Positions 60,257-64,000 of a DNA stretch of 64,000 bases are shown here, in pieces. Every line of letters starts with the position of its first letter. Positions within the stretch are counted from its first letter, which is position 1. Below the pieces are notes generated by a model. The model saw only the letters and a program-made list of their open reading frames with translations, was not told the DNA's origin and searched no databases. Position numbers and translations under genes: made by a program. Origin of the DNA: Rubrivivax sp. (lineage in GTDB: Bacteria > Pseudomonadota > Gammaproteobacteria > Burkholderiales > Burkholderiaceae_C); NCBI GenBank assembly GCA_016719535.1, contig JADJYX010000025.1, forward strand, positions 62,001-126,000, written 5' to 3'.

Positions 60257-61102
60257 ATGCGCTTTGCCACCCTCGTCCAACAGGGCCGCCCCCGCCTCGG
60301 CGTCGTCGATGGCGACCACTGGGTCGCAGTCGCCGACGACCTGCGCGCCGCGCTCGAAGCCGGCACCGACCTGCTGGCCGCCGGCCGCGCGGCGCTGGCG
60401 TCCAGCGCACCCCGCGTGCCGCTGGCCGGCCAGACCTACGCGCCGCTGGTGCCCGAGCCCGGCAAGACCATCTGCCTGGGCCTGAACTATTTCGACCACG
60501 CCAAGGAAGGCGGGCGCACCGAGAAGCCCGACTACCCCTGGTTCTTCTACCGCGGCAAGAGCTCGCTGATCGGCCATGGCCAGCCGGGTGTGGTGCCCAA
60601 GGTGTCGTCGAAATTCGACTACGAGGCCGAGATGGCGGTGGTGATCGGCCGCAAGGTGCCGCGCCACGTGTCGCAGGCCGACGCGCTGCCCTATGTCTTC
60701 GGCTACGCCTGCTTCAACGACATGTCGGTGCGCGACTACCAGAAGCGCACCGGCCAGTGGACGATCGGCAAGAATTTCGACGCCACCGGCGGCTTCGGCC
60801 CGGTGCTGGTGACCGCCGACGAACTGCCGCCCGGCGCCGTGGGCCTGCGCATCCAGAGCCGCCTCAACGGCCAGGTGATGCAGGACGCCAACACCTCCGA
60901 CATGATCTTCAGCGTCGCCGAGACGATCGCGCTGCTGGCCGAGTGCCTGACCCTGGAACCCGGCGACGTGATCGTGATGGGCACGCCCGCGGGCGTGGGC
61001 CAGGCGCGCACGCCGCCGGTGTGGATGAAGGCCGGCGACACCATCGAGATTCAGATCGAGCGCATCGGCACCCTGTCCAACCCGATCGTCGCCGAGGGCT
61101 GA
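60257..61102 (+). CDS. Fumarylacetoacetate hydrolase-family protein
   Basis: A 281-aa FAH-family enzyme. Substrate domain KTICLGLNYFDHAKEGG; metal-binding block FDYEAEMAVVIGRKVPRH with the Glu pair and FGYACFNDMSVRDYQKR with the Asp; and DVIVMGTPAGVGQARTPPVW near the end. Members hydrolyse or decarboxylate 1,3-dicarbonyls such as fumarylacetoacetate, fumarylpyruvate or 2-oxohepta-3-ene-1,7-dioate. No single substrate is supported. It is controlled, by position, by the divergent GntR gene. Convergent with the NCS2 permease. Confidence 0.88.
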   Translation: MRFATLVQQGRPRLGVVDGDHWVAVADDLRAALEAGTDLLAAGRAALASSAPRVPLAGQTYAPLVPEPGKTICLGLNYFDHAKEGGRTEKPDYPWFFYRGKSSLIGHGQPGVVPKVSSKFDYEAEMAVVIGRKVPRHVSQADALPYVFGYACFNDMSVRDYQKRTGQWTIGKNFDATGGFGPVLVTADELPPGAVGLRIQSRLNGQVMQDANTSDMIFSVAETIALLAECLTLEPGDVIVMGTPAGVGQARTPPVWMKAGDTIEIQIERIGTLSNPIVAEG

Positions 61103-61133
61103 GCGCGCGCGGCCGCCGCGGCCAGCCAGCTGG

Positions 61134-62423
61134 CTAGCGGCCCTGCCCGCCGCGCCCCAGCAGCGCCCACAGGAGGATCGCGCCGAAGGTCGCGGTGCCG
61201 ATGCCGCCGAGCGCGAAGTCGCCGATCTTCAGCGTGTAGTCGCCCGTGCCCAGCACCAGCGTGATGGCCGCCACCACCAGGTTGCGGTTGTCCGAGAAGT
61301 CGACCCGGTTGTCGACCCAGATCTTGGCGCCGGCCACCGCGATGAGGCCGAAGACGACGATGCTCACGCCGCCCATCACCGCCAGCGGGATGGCCTGGAT
61401 GAGGGCGCCGAATTTGGGGCTGAAGCCCAGCAGGATGGCGATCAGCGCCGCCACCACGAACATCGCGGTGCTGTAGATCCGGGTCGCCGCCATGACGCCG
61501 ATATTCTCGGCATAGGTGGTGACGCCGGTGCCGCCCGAGGCGCCCGAGACCATGGTCGCGATGCCGTCGCCGACGAAGGCGCGGCCCATGTAGCGGTCGA
61601 GGTCGCGGCCGGTCATCGCGCTCACCGCCTTGATATGGCCAAGGTTCTCGGCCACCAGGATGATGGCCACCGGCGCGATCAGCAGCATGGCATTGGCGCT
61701 GAAGACCGGCGCGGTGAAGGCGGGTGCGCCGAACCAGGCGGCATTGGCGATGCCCGAGCCATCGATCGGCTTGCCCAGGCCCAGGCCGTTGGTGAGGATG
61801 GCGTACACGACGCTGGCGACGATCAGGCCCACCAGGATCAGCAGCCGCTGCGTCATGCCGCGCGTGAAGACCGCGACGCCGGCCACGCAGACGAAGGTCA
61901 CGCCCTGCATCCAGGCGTCGAAGGGCGTGGGCGCCATGTTCTTGATCGGGATGCCGGCCAGGTTGAGGCCGATCACCGCCACCACGGCGCCGGTGACCAC
62001 CGGCGGCATCAGCGCCTCGATCCACCTGGTGCCGGTGGCCATGACCACCGCGCCGATCAGCGTGTAGAGCGCCCCGCAGGCGATGATGCCGCCCAGCGCC
62101 ACGCCCAGGTTGGCATTGGCGCCCTTGCCGGCATAGCCGGTGGCGGCGATGACGACGCCGATGAAGGCGAAGCTCGAGCCCAGGTAGCTGGGCACCTGGC
62201 CGCCGACGATGACGAAGAAGATCAGCGTGCCGATGCCGCTCATCAGGATGGCGACATTGGGGTCGAAGCCCATCAGCAGCGGCGCCAGCACGGTGGCGCC
62301 GAACATCGCGATCACGTGCTGCACGCCCATCGCCGCGGTCTGCGGCCAGGGCAGCCGCTCGTCGGGTGCGACGACGGCGCCGGGCGCGGGGCGCACCTCG
62401 CGCCAGCTGAATATCGAGCTCAT
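61134..62423 (-). CDS. NCS2-family uracil/xanthine permease (UraA/RutG-like)
   Basis: A 429-aa permease with about 14 membrane segments. The NCS2 marks are MGVQHVIAMFGATVLAPLLM, GSSFAFIGVVIAA, ILVAENLGHIKAVSAMTGRD with the conserved Glu, and GGTGVTTYAENIGVMAATR with the second conserved Glu-Asn. This resembles UraA/RutG more than the xanthine transporters. Uracil or another pyrimidine is the likely substrate, by proton symport. Its stop overlaps a 12-bp palindrome AGCCAGCTGGCT (61124-61135), which may be a shared terminator with the convergent FAH gene. Confidence 0.92.
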   Translation of the reverse strand: MSSIFSWREVRPAPGAVVAPDERLPWPQTAAMGVQHVIAMFGATVLAPLLMGFDPNVAILMSGIGTLIFFVIVGGQVPSYLGSSFAFIGVVIAATGYAGKGANANLGVALGGIIACGALYTLIGAVVMATGTRWIEALMPPVVTGAVVAVIGLNLAGIPIKNMAPTPFDAWMQGVTFVCVAGVAVFTRGMTQRLLILVGLIVASVVYAILTNGLGLGKPIDGSGIANAAWFGAPAFTAPVFSANAMLLIAPVAIILVAENLGHIKAVSAMTGRDLDRYMGRAFVGDGIATMVSGASGGTGVTTYAENIGVMAATRIYSTAMFVVAALIAILLGFSPKFGALIQAIPLAVMGGVSIVVFGLIAVAGAKIWVDNRVDFSDNRNLVVAAITLVLGTGDYTLKIGDFALGGIGTATFGAILLWALLGRGGQGR

Positions 62424-62503
62424 GCCGGATCCTCCTCGTGTTGATGGCCTTGCCGGCCCCTCGGGCGCAGAGTGTAGGAGGCTGCAAGCCGCGGCCGGCG
62501 CAC

Positions 62504-63376
62504 CTACGGGGTGTCGGCAAACAGCAGGTTCTCGATCACCGGGCGGCGGCAGCCCAGGCGCTGCGCCAGGTCGATCACCACGGCGACGATCTCGGGGTTG
62601 GACCGTCCGCTGCAGGCGGCCACGAAACGGTCGCGGCCATGCGCCTCGTAGCGACCCGCGTCATCCAGCAGTTCCGACAGGTCCAGCGGCACGCCGTCCA
62701 GCGTGTGCGGACGAAGGCCCCAGGACTGCAGCTCGCGCAAAAAGGCGGACGGCGACTGCCCCGCCTCCAGCATCGACGCGGGACAGTATTCGCTGACGAC
62801 GCGCGGGCGCGGCGGCGTCGACAGCAGTGCACGCCCACCGCGCAGCACCTCGGGCTCGTAGCCTTCGACATCGATCTTGACCAGCCGCACGGTGCCCGGT
62901 GCGAGCAGATCGTCCAGGCGCCGCACCGGCACCACCACGGCCGGCCCTTCGCAGCACACGGACGCATACAGCCTGTGCATGCCGCCGTTGTGGGCGGTGG
63001 TGTGCAGCAGCGCCTGGCCGGTCTCGGCGCCCAGCGCCACCGCGTGCGGCACGATGCAGGACAGGCCGTTGGCCTGCGCATTGGCCAGCAGCAGGCGGTG
63101 GTTGAAGGGCTCGGGCTCGAAGGCATGCACGGTGCCGGCCGGGCCCACCCGCCGCGCCAGGTGCAGGCTGAACCAGCCGATGTTGGCGCCGATGTCGAGC
63201 ACCGTGTCGCCAGCGCCGACCAGGCGCAACAAGGCCGCCAGCACCTCGGGCTCGAACGCCTGGCCGGCTGCCAGACCCAGGCTGTCCTGCGCGTCGATCT
63301 GCAGCGTGAAGCCGTCGCGGTGCACCGTGCGCGACACGGGATCCGCGCCGCCCGCCTCCTGGTTGGCTGCCTTCAT
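62504..63376 (-). CDS. FkbM-family methyltransferase
   Basis: A 290-aa methyltransferase. SAM motif I is VLDIGANIGWFSLHLARRVG, then VHAFEPEPFNHRLLLANAQ. The FkbM C-terminal region follows (VRLVKIDVEGYEPEVLRGGR, with KIDVEGYE the family hallmark). FkbM enzymes methylate hydroxyls of sugars or polyketides, often in cell-surface glycan pathways. The ATG at 63376 overlaps the sbcB stop (ATGA). The partner gene is a DNA exonuclease, so a shared pathway is unlikely. Confidence 0.88.
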   Translation of the reverse strand: MKAANQEAGGADPVSRTVHRDGFTLQIDAQDSLGLAAGQAFEPEVLAALLRLVGAGDTVLDIGANIGWFSLHLARRVGPAGTVHAFEPEPFNHRLLLANAQANGLSCIVPHAVALGAETGQALLHTTAHNGGMHRLYASVCCEGPAVVVPVRRLDDLLAPGTVRLVKIDVEGYEPEVLRGGRALLSTPPRPRVVSEYCPASMLEAGQSPSAFLRELQSWGLRPHTLDGVPLDLSELLDDAGRYEAHGRDRFVAACSGRSNPEIVAVVIDLAQRLGCRRPVIENLLFADTP

Positions 63377-64000
63377 GGGCGCTCCGGCGCAACCGCCTCG
63401 CCGTAGTCGTACAAGGCCTCCAGCAGCGCCTGCTGGCGGTCGTCGGCGCTCTCGGCGAGGTCGTCGATGGCCTGGAAGAACTGCTGCAGCGTGGTGGCGC
63501 CGCCGGCCCCTTCGTGCAGGCGTGCGGCGCAGTGCCGCTGCCAGCGCACTCGATCCTCGTCGCTCAGCGTGTCGGGGAAATTGCGCGCGCGATAGCGCAA
63601 CAGCAACTCGTCGAGCCGGCCGTCCGCGAAGGCGGGACGGCGTTCGGCCAGCGCCTGCGGCGACAGCTCGCGCAGCCGCTGCAGCGTGCGCCGGTCCTCG
63701 TGGCCGACAAAGCCGCCGTACAGGTCCTCGTCGACATCGACCTCGCCCACCGGCGCGGCACGCGTGAAGACCGCCGGCCACAGGTGGGCGACGGCATCGG
63801 TCACGGTGACCGCATGCTGCGCGTGACGCTCCGCCGCGGCCAGGTCGATGGCCCAGCGGTCGGCGGCCGCCTCGATGAGCTTGCGGCTGGACACCACGAC
63901 CGGGCTCTTGTTGACGTGGATGGTCTTGATGGGCAGCCGCTGCACCCCGTCGGGCAGTTCATCCTGCTTCACATACAGGCGCTGACGCACCGTCTCGGCA
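63373..64000 (-). CDS. sbcB: Exodeoxyribonuclease I (C-terminal part; 5' end outside window)
   Basis: C-terminal 208 residues of a 3'-5' single-strand DNA exonuclease acting in recombination and mismatch repair. The segment LPIKTIHVNKSPVVVSSRKL matches the ExoI SH3-like domain; the final part carries DEDLYGGFVGHEDRRTLQRL and LLRYRARNFPDTLSDEDRVR. The DnaQ-type catalytic half lies beyond the right edge. The stop overlaps the FkbM start. Confidence 0.86.
   Translation of the reverse strand, partial: AETVRQRLYVKQDELPDGVQRLPIKTIHVNKSPVVVSSRKLIEAAADRWAIDLAAAERHAQHAVTVTDAVAHLWPAVFTRAAPVGEVDVDEDLYGGFVGHEDRRTLQRLRELSPQALAERRPAFADGRLDELLLRYRARNFPDTLSDEDRVRWQRHCAARLHEGAGGATTLQQFFQAIDDLAESADDRQQALLEALYDYGEAVAPERP

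Noticed and set aside
61124..61135. Palindrome AGCCAGCTGGCT as a strong terminator
   Set aside because: The palindrome is perfect but short, overlaps the permease stop and lacks a T run on either strand, so I mention it only as possible.

Overview
The window is 64 kb of very GC-rich DNA packed with genes on both strands. No gap between genes exceeds about 300 bases. Gene families and order point to a betaproteobacterium of the Burkholderiales, probably near Comamonadaceae/Sphaerotilaceae. The main pointers are the sdhC-D-A-B-E-gltA cluster, Bug/Tct-type receptors, a PEP-CTERM protein and short G+C-rich palindromic intergenic repeats. I saw no rRNA, tRNA, CRISPR array, insertion sequence or prophage.

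Layout. (1) 1-6.3 kb, minus strand: a tightly coupled operon for four-carbon acid sugars (FadR-type regulator, ltnD, otnK, otnC, otnI), an ApnO-like dehydrogenase and a TRAP receptor. A 21-bp operator sits on the regulator's start codon. (2) 6.4-7.9 kb: a UbiE-like methyltransferase and a DUF533/TerB protein. (3) 8-18.4 kb, minus strand: the propionyl-CoA to succinyl-CoA route (methylmalonyl-CoA mutase, meaB, pccB, pccA, an epimerase-like VOC protein). It is interspersed with a GNAT fusion, a VapBC module and a glycosyltransferase-like gene. A divergent GntR regulator lies at its head. (4) 19.3-32.4 kb: TCA-cycle genes sucCD, gltA, sdhEBADC and mdh, with a UTRA-type GntR regulator and operator between sdh and mdh. 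Two envelope proteins, a D-serine-dehydratase-like enzyme and an HDOD protein are interspersed. (5) 32.5-34.3 kb: a TetR-controlled Tat/lipoprotein nitroreductase-like gene. (6) 34.3-42.5 kb, minus strand: a run of tctCBA, gnd, two SDRs, a P450 and another SDR. (7) 42.6-50.9 kb: a CitE-like lyase, a second VapBC pair, acnB and a class A penicillin-binding protein. (8) 51-64 kb: a DMT exporter, a Bug receptor, a PEP-mutase-family lyase, a sulfotransferase-like protein, a winged-helix/ATPase/TPR regulator, a PEP-CTERM protein, methyltransferases, a GntR/FAH pair, an NCS2 permease and the C-terminal part of exonuclease I.

How it fits together: propionyl-CoA carboxylase, epimerase and the B12 mutase (protected by MeaB) make succinyl-CoA. 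SucCD, SDH, MDH, citrate synthase and aconitase B then process it, so central carbon oxidation is unusually concentrated here. Several local regulators have visible palindromic operators next to them.

Caution: six otherwise intact conserved genes (otnC, otnK, meaB, sucC, acnB and the ATPase regulator) carry eight one- or two-base frame breaks in G+C-rich tracts. Because acnB and sucC are affected, most are probably sequence errors rather than real gene decay.
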